Shown piece after piece: positions 44,780-53,608 of a stretch of 64,000 nucleotides of DNA. Position 1 is the first letter of the stretch. Each line of letters begins with the position of its first letter. A model generated the notes under the pieces. The model was given only the letters and a program-made list of their open reading frames with translations, was not told the DNA's origin and did no database searches. A program made the position numbers and the translations under genes. This DNA comes from Plastoroseomonas hellenica (lineage in GTDB: Bacteria; Pseudomonadota; Alphaproteobacteria; Acetobacterales; Acetobacteraceae): positions 122,005 to 186,004 of the forward strand of contig NZ_JAAGBB010000007.1 in NCBI RefSeq assembly GCF_018129085.1, written 5' to 3'.

Positions 44780-44827
44780 AGGATGTCGCCCCAGGGAATG
44801 CGTGTCAATACTCGTGTATGCACGAGT
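44780..44827. promoter_or_regulatory. divergent promoter with GntR-type palindromic operator
   Basis: A perfect 7-bp inverted repeat ACTCGTG (44810-44816), TATG, CACGAGT (44821-44827) lies between the flavoprotein and GntR genes. Directly next to it, on the minus strand, a perfect -35 TTGACA (44808-44803) is followed by 17 bp and CATCCT (44785-44780), a plausible promoter for the flavoprotein operon. The palindrome abuts the -35 box, a usual place for a GntR repressor. Confidence 0.7.
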
Positions 44828-44908
44828 GTGCAGATTCTTCTTGAGGCGGCCGGCAGCGTGCCCCTATAGGTGCCGAGCCCGACGATGTGGGCATGGAGCG
44901 ACAAGCGC

Positions 44909-45685
44909 ATGAGTCTCGACATCCCGGAGCGCGGCGACGGGGACGACGAACGCGGCGGCCGCGGCCGCAGCGACTGGGCCTATGACATGCTGCACGAGGC
45001 GATCCGCGAGGGCACGCTCGAGCCCGGCCAGCGCGTCATGGAGCCGGAAGTCTCCGCCTGGCTGCGCATCAGCCGCACCCCGGTGCGGGAGGCGATGCGG
45101 CGCATGCAGGCGGAAGGCCTGCTGGAGCATGCTCCGGGCGGCGGTCTCTCGGTCGCGCTCTATGATCTCCGCGCGATCGGCGAATTCTACGCGACCCGGG
45201 AGAGCCTGGAGGGAACCGCGGCGGCACTCGCTGCCCGGAACGCGGATGACACGGAACGCCGCATCCTGGCATCGACGCTCGACGCCATGCGCAAGCTGCC
45301 TGACGCCCCGCGCGCTCACGCGCGGGAGAACCAGGCCCTGCACGAGCAGATCTACCAGGCGGCGCATAACCGCTTCCTGCTGAAGAGCCTGCGGACGCTG
45401 CTGAACTTCGTGCCGCTGCTCGGGCGGACCACCTACCACGCCCCCGGCAGGGCCGAGGTCGCGCTGCGTGAGCACGAAGCCATCGTGGCAGCGATCCAGG
45501 CGCGCGATCCGGCGGAAGCTGAAGCGGCGGCCAGGCTGCACATCCGCCATGCCTATGAAAGCCGGGTGCACGTCGTCACCGAGGATATCCGGGCGGCAGC
45601 CGAGCGCCGTTCGGCGCGGCGTCCCAGCCCGGGGCCAGGCGAGCGCGGATCGGCCAGGCGGCCGCCGGCTAAGGACGGAAGCTGA
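44909..45685 (+). CDS. GntR-family (FCD type) transcriptional regulator
   Basis: 258 residues from an ATG with a ribosome site GGAGCG; GTG at 44870 is also in frame. HTH covers about 25-85 (LEPGQRVMEPEVSAWL, ISRTPVREAMRRMQAEGLL, shortened to ISRTPVREAMRRM). The FCD effector domain follows (YATRESLEGTAAALAARN, then LREHEAIVAAIQARD and HIRHAYESR). The last 30 residues are Arg/Pro-rich. It is divergent from the TcuA-like operon and followed by a binding-protein gene; likely represses both until the acid ligand is present. Confidence 0.92.
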   Translation: MSLDIPERGDGDDERGGRGRSDWAYDMLHEAIREGTLEPGQRVMEPEVSAWLRISRTPVREAMRRMQAEGLLEHAPGGGLSVALYDLRAIGEFYATRESLEGTAAALAARNADDTERRILASTLDAMRKLPDAPRAHARENQALHEQIYQAAHNRFLLKSLRTLLNFVPLLGRTTYHAPGRAEVALREHEAIVAAIQARDPAEAEAAARLHIRHAYESRVHVVTEDIRAAAERRSARRPSPGPGERGSARRPPAKDGS

Positions 45686-45724
45686 CGCCGCAGCCAGGAA
45701 ATCTGGGAGGGGAGGAAACCAAAC

Positions 45725-46948
45725 ATGTTCACGAGGCGCGCGGTTCTTGCCGGTGGGGCGACCATGACCGCCACCCGGCCATCCCTGGGTCAGCCTCAGC
45801 CGGTGATCCGGCTCGGCGTGCTCAACGACCAGTCGAGCACCTACCGCGACAACGGCGGCGTCGGCTCCGTCGCCTGCGTGCGGCAGGCTGTTGCCGAATT
45901 CGCCGCGGCCAATGGCCTCACTGTGGAGATCGTGAGTGCCGACCACCAGAACCGGCCCGATCTCGGCGTCAGCATCGCCCGGCAATGGTTCGAGCAGGGC
46001 GTGGATGTGCTGCTCGACATCCAGGGCTCGGCCATCGCACTCGCGCTGAACAACCTGGTGCGCGAGCGCGACAAGGTCATGCTGGCCAGCAACGTGGCGG
46101 TGGCGGAACTCACCGGCCGCAGCTGCACCCCGAACACTGTCCACTGGGCCTATGACACCTACATGCTGGCCCGTTCGACGGGTACGGCCGTGGTGCGCGC
46201 GGGCGGCGACACCTGGTTCTTCATCCGCGCCGACTACTCCTTCGGCAAGGCGCTGCAGGATGACGCCACCACCTTCGTCACGCGCGCCGGCGGGCGGGTC
46301 GTCGGCAGCGTCGCCATGCCCTTCCCGAGCTCCGATTTCAGCTCCGCCCTGCTGCAGGCCCAGGCCTCCCGCGCCAAGGTCGTGGGGTTGGCCAATGCCG
46401 GCGACGATCTCGTCAACTGCATCAAGCAGGCCGGCGAATTCGGGCTGACGCGACGCGGCCAGCGCATGGTGGCGCTGCTGCTCTTCATCAACAACGTGCA
46501 CGCCCTCGGCCTCGAGGCGGCGCAGGGGCTGACGCTGACCGAAAGCTTCTACTGGGACCTGAACGACCGGACGCGCGCGCTGTCGGAGCGGGTCGTCGCC
46601 TCCGGCTTCAGCCGGCAATCGAAGCCCAACATGTCGCAGGCGGCCACCTATTCCGCCACCCTGCACTACCTGAAGGCGGTGGCCGCGATCGGTGCCGCGG
46701 AGGCCAAGCGCTCCGGCGCCGCGGTGGTCGCCCGCATGAAGACGATGCCGGTCGAGGACGATGCCTTCGGCGGCGCGACCCTGCGCGAGGACGGGCGGGT
46801 GGTGAGCCCCGCCTATCTCTTCGAGGTGAAGCGCCCGGGAGAGAGCCGGGGCGCATGGGATTACTATAAGCTGATCAGCACGGTTCCGCCCGAGGAGGCG
46901 TGGCGCCCGCTGCAGGAGGGCGGCTGTGGCCTGGTTCGCGGCGCCTGA
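45725..46948 (+). CDS. ABC transporter substrate-binding protein, Liv type, without its own permease genes
   Basis: 407 residues, type I periplasmic fold. Tat-like signal FTRRAVLAGGATM. The mature start IRLGVLNDQSSTYRDNGGVG and later FIRADYSFGKALQDDA fit the subgroup often linked to aromatic or urea/amide uptake. No permease or ATPase genes follow; the next gene is an MBL-fold hydrolase 24 bp away. It may use the complete Liv system at 30662-34062 or one elsewhere. Confidence 0.88.
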   Translation: MFTRRAVLAGGATMTATRPSLGQPQPVIRLGVLNDQSSTYRDNGGVGSVACVRQAVAEFAAANGLTVEIVSADHQNRPDLGVSIARQWFEQGVDVLLDIQGSAIALALNNLVRERDKVMLASNVAVAELTGRSCTPNTVHWAYDTYMLARSTGTAVVRAGGDTWFFIRADYSFGKALQDDATTFVTRAGGRVVGSVAMPFPSSDFSSALLQAQASRAKVVGLANAGDDLVNCIKQAGEFGLTRRGQRMVALLLFINNVHALGLEAAQGLTLTESFYWDLNDRTRALSERVVASGFSRQSKPNMSQAATYSATLHYLKAVAAIGAAEAKRSGAAVVARMKTMPVEDDAFGGATLREDGRVVSPAYLFEVKRPGESRGAWDYYKLISTVPPEEAWRPLQEGGCGLVRGA

Positions 46949-46972
46949 GCCGCCAGGGGGAGGAGCGACAAC

Positions 46973-47761
46973 ATGTCCCATTACGAGATCTACGCCGTGC
47001 GCTACGCCCATCACGAGCGGCGGCGAAGCGACAATTTCCTGGGCGGCGACCCGCATGACGGGCCGATGCCGATGGATTATTTCGTCTGGGCGATTCGGGG
47101 CGAGGGGCGGACCTACATCCTCGATACCGGATTCGACGAAGCGATGGCCGCCAAGCGTGGCCGTCGCATGCTGCGTCCGGTGGCCGAGGGCCTGAAGGCC
47201 ATCGGGGTCGAGCCGGATTCCGTGCAGGACGTCATCCTGAGCCATATGCATTACGACCATGCGGGCAACCACACGCTGTTCCCCCGCGCCCGCTACCACG
47301 TGCAGGACACAGAGATGCGCTACTGCACCGGCCGCTGCATGTGCCACCCGCATCTCCGGCTGCCCTTCGAAGCGGAGGACGTGACGGCCATGGTCCACCG
47401 CGTCTTCGAAGGCCGCGTGCAGTTCCATGACGGTGCGTCCGAGCTCGCGCCCGGGCTCAGCCTCCATCTCGTCGGCGGGCATTCGCGGGGGCTGCAATTC
47501 GCGCGGGTCCGCACGCGCCGCGGCTGGGTCGTCCTCGCCTCGGATGCCTCGCATTACTACGAGAATATGGAGCAGGGCCGGCCTTTCCCGATCGCCTACA
47601 ATGTCGGGGATACGCTCGAAGGCTATGAGGCGATGCGCCGCCTGGCCGATACGCCGGCACATATCGTGCCGGGGCATGACCCGCTGGTGCTCCAGCGCTA
47701 TCCGGCCGCCGTACCGGGCCTTGATGGCGTGGCCCGGCTGGATGCCGAGCCCATGGCGTAG
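46973..47761 (+). CDS. MBL-fold metallohydrolase, N-acyl homoserine lactonase family
   Basis: 262 residues. The dinuclear zinc motif H91-MHYDH96-AGN is clear, with later His residues in GGHSRGLQ and VPGHDPL and Asp in LASDASHYYENM. The last features and length match AttM/BlcC-type lactonases. The family also opens other lactones and esters, so quorum quenching is only one possibility; next to a binding protein a catabolic lactonase is more likely (inference). Confidence 0.88.
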   Translation: MSHYEIYAVRYAHHERRRSDNFLGGDPHDGPMPMDYFVWAIRGEGRTYILDTGFDEAMAAKRGRRMLRPVAEGLKAIGVEPDSVQDVILSHMHYDHAGNHTLFPRARYHVQDTEMRYCTGRCMCHPHLRLPFEAEDVTAMVHRVFEGRVQFHDGASELAPGLSLHLVGGHSRGLQFARVRTRRGWVVLASDASHYYENMEQGRPFPIAYNVGDTLEGYEAMRRLADTPAHIVPGHDPLVLQRYPAAVPGLDGVARLDAEPMA

Positions 47762-47776
47762 GGGATGGCGCCATCC

Positions 47777-48037
47777 TCAGCGCGTGCCGTAGGCGCCGTT
47801 GATCCAGATGGTCTGCCCGCTGATCCATTGCGCGCGGGGCGCCGCCAGAAAGGCCACCAGCGGCACGATGTCGTCGATTTGGCCGAGCCGCCGCGCCGGC
47901 ACTATGTTCGTGACATAGGCGATAGCCTCAGGCGCGGCCGCCTGGACGCCGTCCCGAGCCTCCCAGGGCGGGTGCCGGCAATGGGCGATGGTCACGCCGG
48001 GCCAGCGCGCGCGGGCGACGTCTGCGGTCCCGGTCAT
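47777..48037 (-). pseudogene. C-terminal relic of an SDR oxidoreductase
   Basis: The frame of 86 codons ends as an SDR does: PARRLGQIDDIVPLVAFL, then QWISGQTIWINGAYGTR. Similarity starts only around EAIAYVTNI; upstream residues look unrelated and neither the NAD-binding motif nor the Tyr-Lys pair exists. It begins 12 bp after the Bug gene stop. Best read as a decayed gene tail rather than a working protein. Confidence 0.65.
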
Positions 48038-48049
48038 GACGATGCCAGG

Positions 48050-49012
48050 CTATTCGATCCGTGCACCGGAGGCGCGGATCACGGGTGCGAGCTGCGCCTC
48101 GCTCGCGCGCCGGAAGGCGACCAGCGCCTCCGGCGTGGTCCACCAGGGCAGGGCGCCGTTCTCGCCGAAGCGCTCCAGCAAATCGGGGCTTTGCAAGGCG
48201 GCGCGGGCGAGGGCGGACAGCCGCGCGACGATCGGCGCCGGCAGGCCGGCGGGGCCGATCATGCTGGCCCAGGAAGTGATCTCGAAGCCCGGCAGAAACT
48301 CCGCCATCGCGGGGATCTCCGGCGCCTGCGGATTGCGCTCCCGGCCGGTCACCGCAAGGGCACGGACCTTGCCGTCGCGAGCTTCGGCCAGGCCCTGCGG
48401 GATGTTGTCGAGCATCATGTGGACGCGGCCGGCCATCAGATCGATATGCGCCTGGGCACCGCCGCGATAGGGCACGTGCAGCATGTCGAGGCCGGCCATC
48501 TGCTTCAGCATCTCCCCGGAGAGATGCACCGTGGTGCCGGAGCCCGGGCTGGCGAAGGTGTAGACGCCGGGGTTGCGGCGGATCAGGCCGATCAGTTCCG
48601 GCACGCTCCGCGCGGGCACGTCGTTGTTCACGATCAGCAGGTTCGGCAACTGCCAGAGCCCGGCGATATAGGTGAAGTCGCGTTCGACATCGAAGGGCAG
48701 GTCAGGGCGGAGCGTCGGCGAGATCGCCATCGAGGAGACCGAGCCGAGCCCGATCACCGAGCCGTCGGCCGGTGCCCGGGCGATGGCGAGCGTACCGATA
48801 TTGCCGCCGGAGCCTGCCCGGTTGTCCACCAGGAAGGACTGGCCGGAGAGCTCCGCCAGCTTGGCGCAAAGCAGCCGGACCAAGGTGTCGACCCCGCCGC
48901 CGGCCGCGAAGGGCGTGATGAAGCGCACCGGCGTGGCTGGGACCGCGGGCTGCGCCTGCGAGATGGCAGGCATCACGATCGTCGCCAGCAGGCCGCGCCG
49001 TGGCATGAACAT
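48050..49012 (-). CDS. Bug-family (TctC) binding protein, third copy in window
   Basis: 320 residues from the chosen ATG (ribosome site GGGGA); frame extension to 49084 lacks a better start. Signal MPRRGLLATIVMPAISQAQ. Mature marks: VRFITPFAAGGGVDTLVRLL, VDNRAGSGGNIGT and MLHVPYRGGAQAHIDLMAGR. Again no tctA/tctB. The divergent neighbour is the PhoX gene. Confidence 0.9.
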   Translation of the reverse strand: MFMPRRGLLATIVMPAISQAQPAVPATPVRFITPFAAGGGVDTLVRLLCAKLAELSGQSFLVDNRAGSGGNIGTLAIARAPADGSVIGLGSVSSMAISPTLRPDLPFDVERDFTYIAGLWQLPNLLIVNNDVPARSVPELIGLIRRNPGVYTFASPGSGTTVHLSGEMLKQMAGLDMLHVPYRGGAQAHIDLMAGRVHMMLDNIPQGLAEARDGKVRALAVTGRERNPQAPEIPAMAEFLPGFEITSWASMIGPAGLPAPIVARLSALARAALQSPDLLERFGENGALPWWTTPEALVAFRRASEAQLAPVIRASGARIE

Positions 49013-49087
49013 GGATCGTCCCCTATTTTTCGTTGAGTCATGGTAGCGGGCCGGCGTACCGACAAGCCAGGAATTGGCGGGCACAGA

Positions 49088-49127
49088 GCGTCACTGAATT
49101 GAAATCTTTCTGTCACGCGGGTGTCGT
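49088..49127 (+). promoter_or_regulatory. Pho box (four PhoB half-sites) upstream of phoX
   Basis: Four 7-bp half-sites with exact 11-bp spacing: GCGTCAC (49088), TTGAAAT (49099), CTGTCAC (49110) and GTGTCGT (49121). Against the consensus CTGTCAT they match at 4, 4, 6 and 5 of 7 positions. The 4-bp spacers are the expected length. The array ends 47 bp before the phoX ATG, and TCTATC lies about 8-9 bp downstream as a weak -10. Activation by PhoB under phosphate limitation follows. Confidence 0.72.
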
Positions 49128-49174
49128 CCCGTGCGTCTATCGCTCCCCCGCCAGCCACCCCTGGGGAGCGAGCC

Positions 49175-51127
49175 ATGCCCGCGGACAAGCCCATCGAAAT
49201 TGAAGATATCGGCAGCAACCCCGAGGTCCGGGAGAGCATCGGCGATCTGATCGAACGCCGCCTCTCGCGCCGTGCCGCGCTGCTTGGCGTCGCCGGCGCC
49301 GCGACGCTGGCCGACCAGCTCGTCGCGGCGGCCGAGCCGGCGCTGGCCCAAGTGCCGGCGGCGGGCGGGCCCTCCACCCTGACCTTCCCGGAGATCCGTC
49401 ACCAGCTCAGCCAGCGCGACGCGGTGCCGGAGGGCTATGAGGTCCAGGTGCTGATCCGCTGGGGCGACCCGCTGCTCGGCGACGCCCCGGATTTCGACCC
49501 GAACGCGCAGACCCCGGCGAGCCAGGCCGGCCAGTTCGGCTACAACAATGACTACATCGACTTCCAGCCGCTGCCGCAGGGGTCGCGGAACGCCGAGCAC
49601 GGGCTGCTCTGCGTGAACCACGAATACACCGACACCCAGCTCATGTTCCCAGGGATAGGCAGCGGCCGCGCCGCCCGGCTGCGCCCGACCGCCGAGCAGT
49701 CGCGGACCGAGCGCCTGGCGCATGGCCATACCGTGGTGGAGATCCGCCGCGAGGGCGGCCGCTGGTCCTATGTGAAGGGCAGCCGCTACAACCGCCGCAT
49801 CACCGGCGAGACGCCGATGCGCGTCAGCGGCCCGGCGGCCGGCCATGACCTCCTGAAGACCAATGCCGACCCGACCGGCCGGCTGGTGCTCGGCACGCTG
49901 AACAACTGTGCCGGCGGCAATACGCCCTGGGGCACGGTCATCATCGCGGAAGAGAACTTCAACTACTATTTCGGCGGTGCCGCCGCGACCACCGGCGCCC
50001 AGAAGGATGCCTATCGCCGCTACGGCATCGTGGCCGAGGCGCAATATGGCTGGGGCCGCTTCGAGGACCGCTTCAACCTCGACAAGGAGCCGAACGAGCC
50101 GAACCGCTTCGGCTGGGTGGTCGAATACGACCCCTATGATCCGCAGAGCCAGCCGGTGAAGCGCACCGCGCTCGGCCGCTTCAAGCATGAGGGCGCGACC
50201 CATGTCGTGAACCATGATGGGCGCGTGGTCTTCTACTCCGGCGACGACGAGCGCTTCGACTACCTCTACAAGTTCGTCACCGCGCGGCCCTGGAACCCGA
50301 ATGACCGCGCCGCGAACCGCGACCTGCTGGACGAGGGCACGCTCTTCGTCGCGAAGCTACAGGATGACGGCAAGCTGGAATGGCTGCCGATCGTGCATGG
50401 CCAGGGCCCGCTGACCGCGGCCAATGGCTTCGCCAATCAGGCCGAGGTGCTGATCAACACCCGCCGCGCCGCCGACCTGTTGGAGGCGACGCCGATGGAC
50501 CGGCCGGAGGACGTGGAGACCAACCCGGTCAACAACCGCGTCTATGTCATGCTGACCAACAACTCGAACCGTACCGCGCAGCAGGTCAGCCCGGCCAATC
50601 CGCGCCCGCGCAACAACCATGGCCATGTGATCGAGCTGATCCCGCCCGCCGCCGGCAATGGCTTCGATCATGCCGCGACCGAGGGCGGCCGCTGGGCGAT
50701 CTTCCTGATGGCCGGCAAGCCCGGCCAGGATGCCGGCGCACAGTATCACCGCGCGACCAGCGACCAGGGCTGGCTCTCCTGCCCGGACAACTGCGCCTTC
50801 GACGCCAAGGGACGGCTCTGGATCGCGACCGACGGTGCGCCGACCGCCGCGGGCATTGCAGATGGTGTCTATGCGACCGATACCGCCGGCGCGGGCCGGG
50901 CGCTGACCCGGCTCTTCTACCAGGCGCCGACGGGGGCCGAGGTCTGCGGGCCGCGCTTCGCGCCGGATGACAAGACGCTGTTCCTCGCCATCCAGCACCC
51001 CGGCGACGACACCGGCAGCACCTTCGAGCAGCCTTCGACCCGCTGGCCCGACTTCCAGGCCGGCGTGCCGCCGCGGCCTTCGGTGATCGCGATCGTCAAG
51101 AAGGATGGCGGCGAAGTCGGGACCTGA
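49175..51127 (+). CDS. phoX: PhoX-family alkaline phosphatase (DUF839)
   Basis: 650 residues from an ATG with ribosome site GGGGAG. The signal is Tat type with a long n-region: ERRLSRRAALLGVAGAATL, cleavage near ALAQ. PhoX hydrolyses phosphate esters in the periplasm using iron and calcium. Family blocks: ENFNYYFGG, FGWVVEYDPYDP, GRFKHEGATHVV, YSGDDERFDYLYKFV, VETNPVNNRVYVMLTNN, shortened to NPVNNRVYVMLTNN, and SCPDNCAFDAKGRLWIATDG, shortened to SCPDNCAFDAKG. The Pho box upstream supports a phosphate-scavenging role. A wobble hairpin follows the stop. Confidence 0.94.
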   Translation: MPADKPIEIEDIGSNPEVRESIGDLIERRLSRRAALLGVAGAATLADQLVAAAEPALAQVPAAGGPSTLTFPEIRHQLSQRDAVPEGYEVQVLIRWGDPLLGDAPDFDPNAQTPASQAGQFGYNNDYIDFQPLPQGSRNAEHGLLCVNHEYTDTQLMFPGIGSGRAARLRPTAEQSRTERLAHGHTVVEIRREGGRWSYVKGSRYNRRITGETPMRVSGPAAGHDLLKTNADPTGRLVLGTLNNCAGGNTPWGTVIIAEENFNYYFGGAAATTGAQKDAYRRYGIVAEAQYGWGRFEDRFNLDKEPNEPNRFGWVVEYDPYDPQSQPVKRTALGRFKHEGATHVVNHDGRVVFYSGDDERFDYLYKFVTARPWNPNDRAANRDLLDEGTLFVAKLQDDGKLEWLPIVHGQGPLTAANGFANQAEVLINTRRAADLLEATPMDRPEDVETNPVNNRVYVMLTNNSNRTAQQVSPANPRPRNNHGHVIELIPPAAGNGFDHAATEGGRWAIFLMAGKPGQDAGAQYHRATSDQGWLSCPDNCAFDAKGRLWIATDGAPTAAGIADGVYATDTAGAGRALTRLFYQAPTGAEVCGPRFAPDDKTLFLAIQHPGDDTGSTFEQPSTRWPDFQAGVPPRPSVIAIVKKDGGEVGT

Positions 51128-51148
51128 TCCCAAGGCTTCGACGGAAAC

Positions 51149-51182
51149 GGGGCGTGGCTGGCCGGCAGGCTGGCCGCGCCCC
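51149..51182 (+). terminator. hairpin terminator after phoX
   Basis: Arms 51149-51163 and 51168-51182 pair over 15 bp, with three G-U wobbles in the RNA, and a 4-nt loop GGCA. The tail AAGTATTTTC is only moderately T-rich, so efficiency is uncertain. It begins about 21 bp after the phoX stop and separates it from the carbohydrate ABC operon. Confidence 0.65.
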
Positions 51183-51338
51183 AAGTATTTTCAGCCTCAT
51201 GGCTTAGCGGCGCGAAGGAATCGCGCGGGTAGCCCGACCAGGATCAACAATTGTCGATTTGCTCCGCGTCGATCGGGAGGCGGAGGATGACGACAAAGAG
51301 AGGGCCGCGACGAAGCGGCCCGGATCCTGGAGGAAACG

Positions 51339-52622
51339 ATGTCTGCCACCACCCATCGCCGCGGGCTGCTCGCAGCCGCCGGCCTGCTGGCCGTGCCTTC
51401 TGTGGCGATGGCCCAGGCGAGCGCGCCGCGCCCGCGCATCACCGTCATCTCGCAATGGAGCGCCGGCAGCGACGGCGCCGCCATCAGCCGGCTCGGTGAG
51501 GTCTTCACCGCCGAGGGCGGCGTCTGGGAGCACAATCCGGTCCCCGGCTTCACCACCGAGATGATGAACAAGCTCCGCGCCGATATCCTGGCGGGCAATC
51601 CGCCGGCGGCGTCCCAGCTCAAGGGGCCGGAGATCGCCGCCTGGTCCCGCATCGCGCCGACCGTCGACCTGACGCAACTCGTCGCGGCCGCGGGCTATGA
51701 GCAGGTGGTGGCGCCCGACCTCGCGCGGCTGCACAAGCCGCAGGGCCGCTGGGCCGCGCTGCCGCTGCAGGTCTACCGCACCAACACGCTCTTCGCCTCG
51801 CGCCGCGCGATGGAGCGGGTCGGCGCCACCGCGCTGCCGAAGACCTGGGCCGAGTTCAACGACCTCGCGGCACGGATGAAGGCGGCCGGCATCACGCCGG
51901 TCGCCAATGGCGGCATCCGCTGGGATGACGGGCAGAAATTCGAATGCGCGCTGGCCGGGATCAACCCCGCGACCTACCGCAAGGCGATCATGGAGCTCGA
52001 CGACGGCGCGCTGCGCGGGGCGGAGGTGCTGGGCGCCTTCCGCCAGCTTCGCATGATCTCGGAGTGGATGGATCCGGCGGCCTCCGGCCAGCATTACAGC
52101 ACCTTCCTACCGCGCTTCGTCCGGGGCGAGATGGGCATGCTCATGATGGGCGGCTGGGCGCAGGGCGTCATCCGCCATGCCGGCTTCTCGGACCAGGACT
52201 ACCTGGTCGGCCAGGTGCCGGTGGACAATGGACGCCCCTGCTTCGTGCTGAACGCCGACGCCTTCATCTTCTGGCGCCGGCGCGAACCGGAGTTCCAGGC
52301 CGGGCAGACCCTGATGGCGAACCTGGTGATGAGCCCCCGCGTGCAGGAGATGTATTCGCAGATCACCGGCTCCATCCCGGTGCGCACCGACATGGATCTC
52401 TCCGGCGCCGGCTGGTCCACCGGCCAGCGGGAAGCGGCCGCCTCGCTCGCCGCCGCCGTCCAGGCCGGGCAATCCGTGCTGAGTCTGGCGCACAACATGG
52501 CGCAGACCAACCAGATGTCTGCGGCGATGATCGATGTGCTGACCGAGTTCGTGCACAACCGGTCGCTGCGTCCCGAGCAGGGCCAGCAGCGCCTTGCCGA
52601 GGCGGTCGAAGCCGCGCGCTGA
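51339..52622 (+). CDS. carbohydrate ABC transporter substrate-binding protein
   Basis: 427 residues, type II binding protein of the CUT1 class. Tat-like signal HRRGLLAAAGLLAVPSVAMA. Mature protein begins ITVISQWSAGSDGAAI, with later LPKTWAEFNDLAARMKAAG, and MGMLMMGGWAQGVI in the hinge region. It opens a complete set: binding protein, two permeases, ATPase, then an SDR. Likely ligand is a sugar or polyol. Confidence 0.92.
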   Translation: MSATTHRRGLLAAAGLLAVPSVAMAQASAPRPRITVISQWSAGSDGAAISRLGEVFTAEGGVWEHNPVPGFTTEMMNKLRADILAGNPPAASQLKGPEIAAWSRIAPTVDLTQLVAAAGYEQVVAPDLARLHKPQGRWAALPLQVYRTNTLFASRRAMERVGATALPKTWAEFNDLAARMKAAGITPVANGGIRWDDGQKFECALAGINPATYRKAIMELDDGALRGAEVLGAFRQLRMISEWMDPAASGQHYSTFLPRFVRGEMGMLMMGGWAQGVIRHAGFSDQDYLVGQVPVDNGRPCFVLNADAFIFWRRREPEFQAGQTLMANLVMSPRVQEMYSQITGSIPVRTDMDLSGAGWSTGQREAAASLAAAVQAGQSVLSLAHNMAQTNQMSAAMIDVLTEFVHNRSLRPEQGQQRLAEAVEAAR

Positions 52623-52627
52623 ACCCG

Positions 52628-53608
52628 ATGACTCCGGATCCAGGCCCGGCGACCGCCCCGGCCGCACCGGCGCTCGATGCCCCGCGCGCCGCCGCGCGCC
52701 GGGCTGCGGCACGGCCTGCCTGGCGTGATGCCATCGGGCGCTGGCTGCCGCATCTCGTGCTGTGGCCGCCGCTCCTGGTCAGCGTCGTCCATGTGCTGGG
52801 CTTCACCGGCTATACGACCTGGATGTCCTTCACCGCATCGACCCTGATGCCGGATTACGAGTGGGTGGGCTTACGCAACTACACGGCGGTGCTGAATTCG
52901 CGGAACTGGCAGATCGCGACCGACAACCTGCTGATCTACGGCGCCGGCTTCGTCGTGCTGACCACGGCGCTCGGCCTGCTGCTGGCCGTGCTCATCGATC
53001 AGCGCGTCCGCGGGGAGAACCTGTTCCGTACCATCTATCTCTATCCGATGGCGGTCTCCTTCGTCGTCACCGGCACGGTCTGGGCCTGGCTGCTGAACCC
53101 CTCCATCGGCATCCAGCGCCTGGTGCGAAGCATGGGTTGGGGTGGGTTCCGCTTCGACTGGCTGGTCGATCGGGAGATGGCGATCTACACGATCGTCATC
53201 GCCGGCGCCTGGCAGGCCTCGGGCTTCGCCATGGCGCTGTTCCTCGCTGGCATCCGCTCGGTGGATGCGGATCTGTACAAGGCGGCCCAGGTCGATGGCG
53301 CGGGGCCCTGGCGCATTTACCGCCGCGTCGTGCTGCCGGCGATCTGGCCGATCTTCATCGCGGTCCTGGTCATCCTGCTGCAGTACACGATCAAGACCTT
53401 CGACCTGGTGCGCGCGCTGACCGGCGGCGGGCCGGGGATCGCGACGCAGCTTCCCGCCCTCGTGGTCTACGACCTGATGTTCCAGCGCGGGCTGCTTGGC
53501 CGTGGCTCCGCGGCCGCGGTGATGATGCTGCTCTCGCTGCTCCTGGTGCTGGTTCCCTATTTCGGCTTCATGCGGTGGCGCCGGCATCGGGAGGCGCGCC
53601 ATGGCTGA
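52628..53608 (+). CDS. carbohydrate ABC transporter permease (UgpA/MalF type)
   Basis: 326 residues, six hydrophobic segments after a Pro/Ala/Arg-rich N-terminal tail. EAA-loop region YKAAQVDGAGPWRIYRRVVLP is visible, shortened to KAAQVDGAGPWRIYRRVVLP. LTGGGPGIATQLPALVVYD is typical of MalF-type permeases. Start chosen 5 bp after the binding-protein stop; the much longer open frame lies in another reading frame of the binding protein. Overlaps the next permease by 8 bp. Confidence 0.93.
   Translation: MTPDPGPATAPAAPALDAPRAAARRAAARPAWRDAIGRWLPHLVLWPPLLVSVVHVLGFTGYTTWMSFTASTLMPDYEWVGLRNYTAVLNSRNWQIATDNLLIYGAGFVVLTTALGLLLAVLIDQRVRGENLFRTIYLYPMAVSFVVTGTVWAWLLNPSIGIQRLVRSMGWGGFRFDWLVDREMAIYTIVIAGAWQASGFAMALFLAGIRSVDADLYKAAQVDGAGPWRIYRRVVLPAIWPIFIAVLVILLQYTIKTFDLVRALTGGGPGIATQLPALVVYDLMFQRGLLGRGSAAAVMMLLSLLLVLVPYFGFMRWRRHREARHG

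Noticed and set aside
44864..47677. 937-codon minus-strand open frame opposite the GntR, binding-protein and lactonase genes
   Set aside because: Spans three real genes on the other strand and has no domain features.
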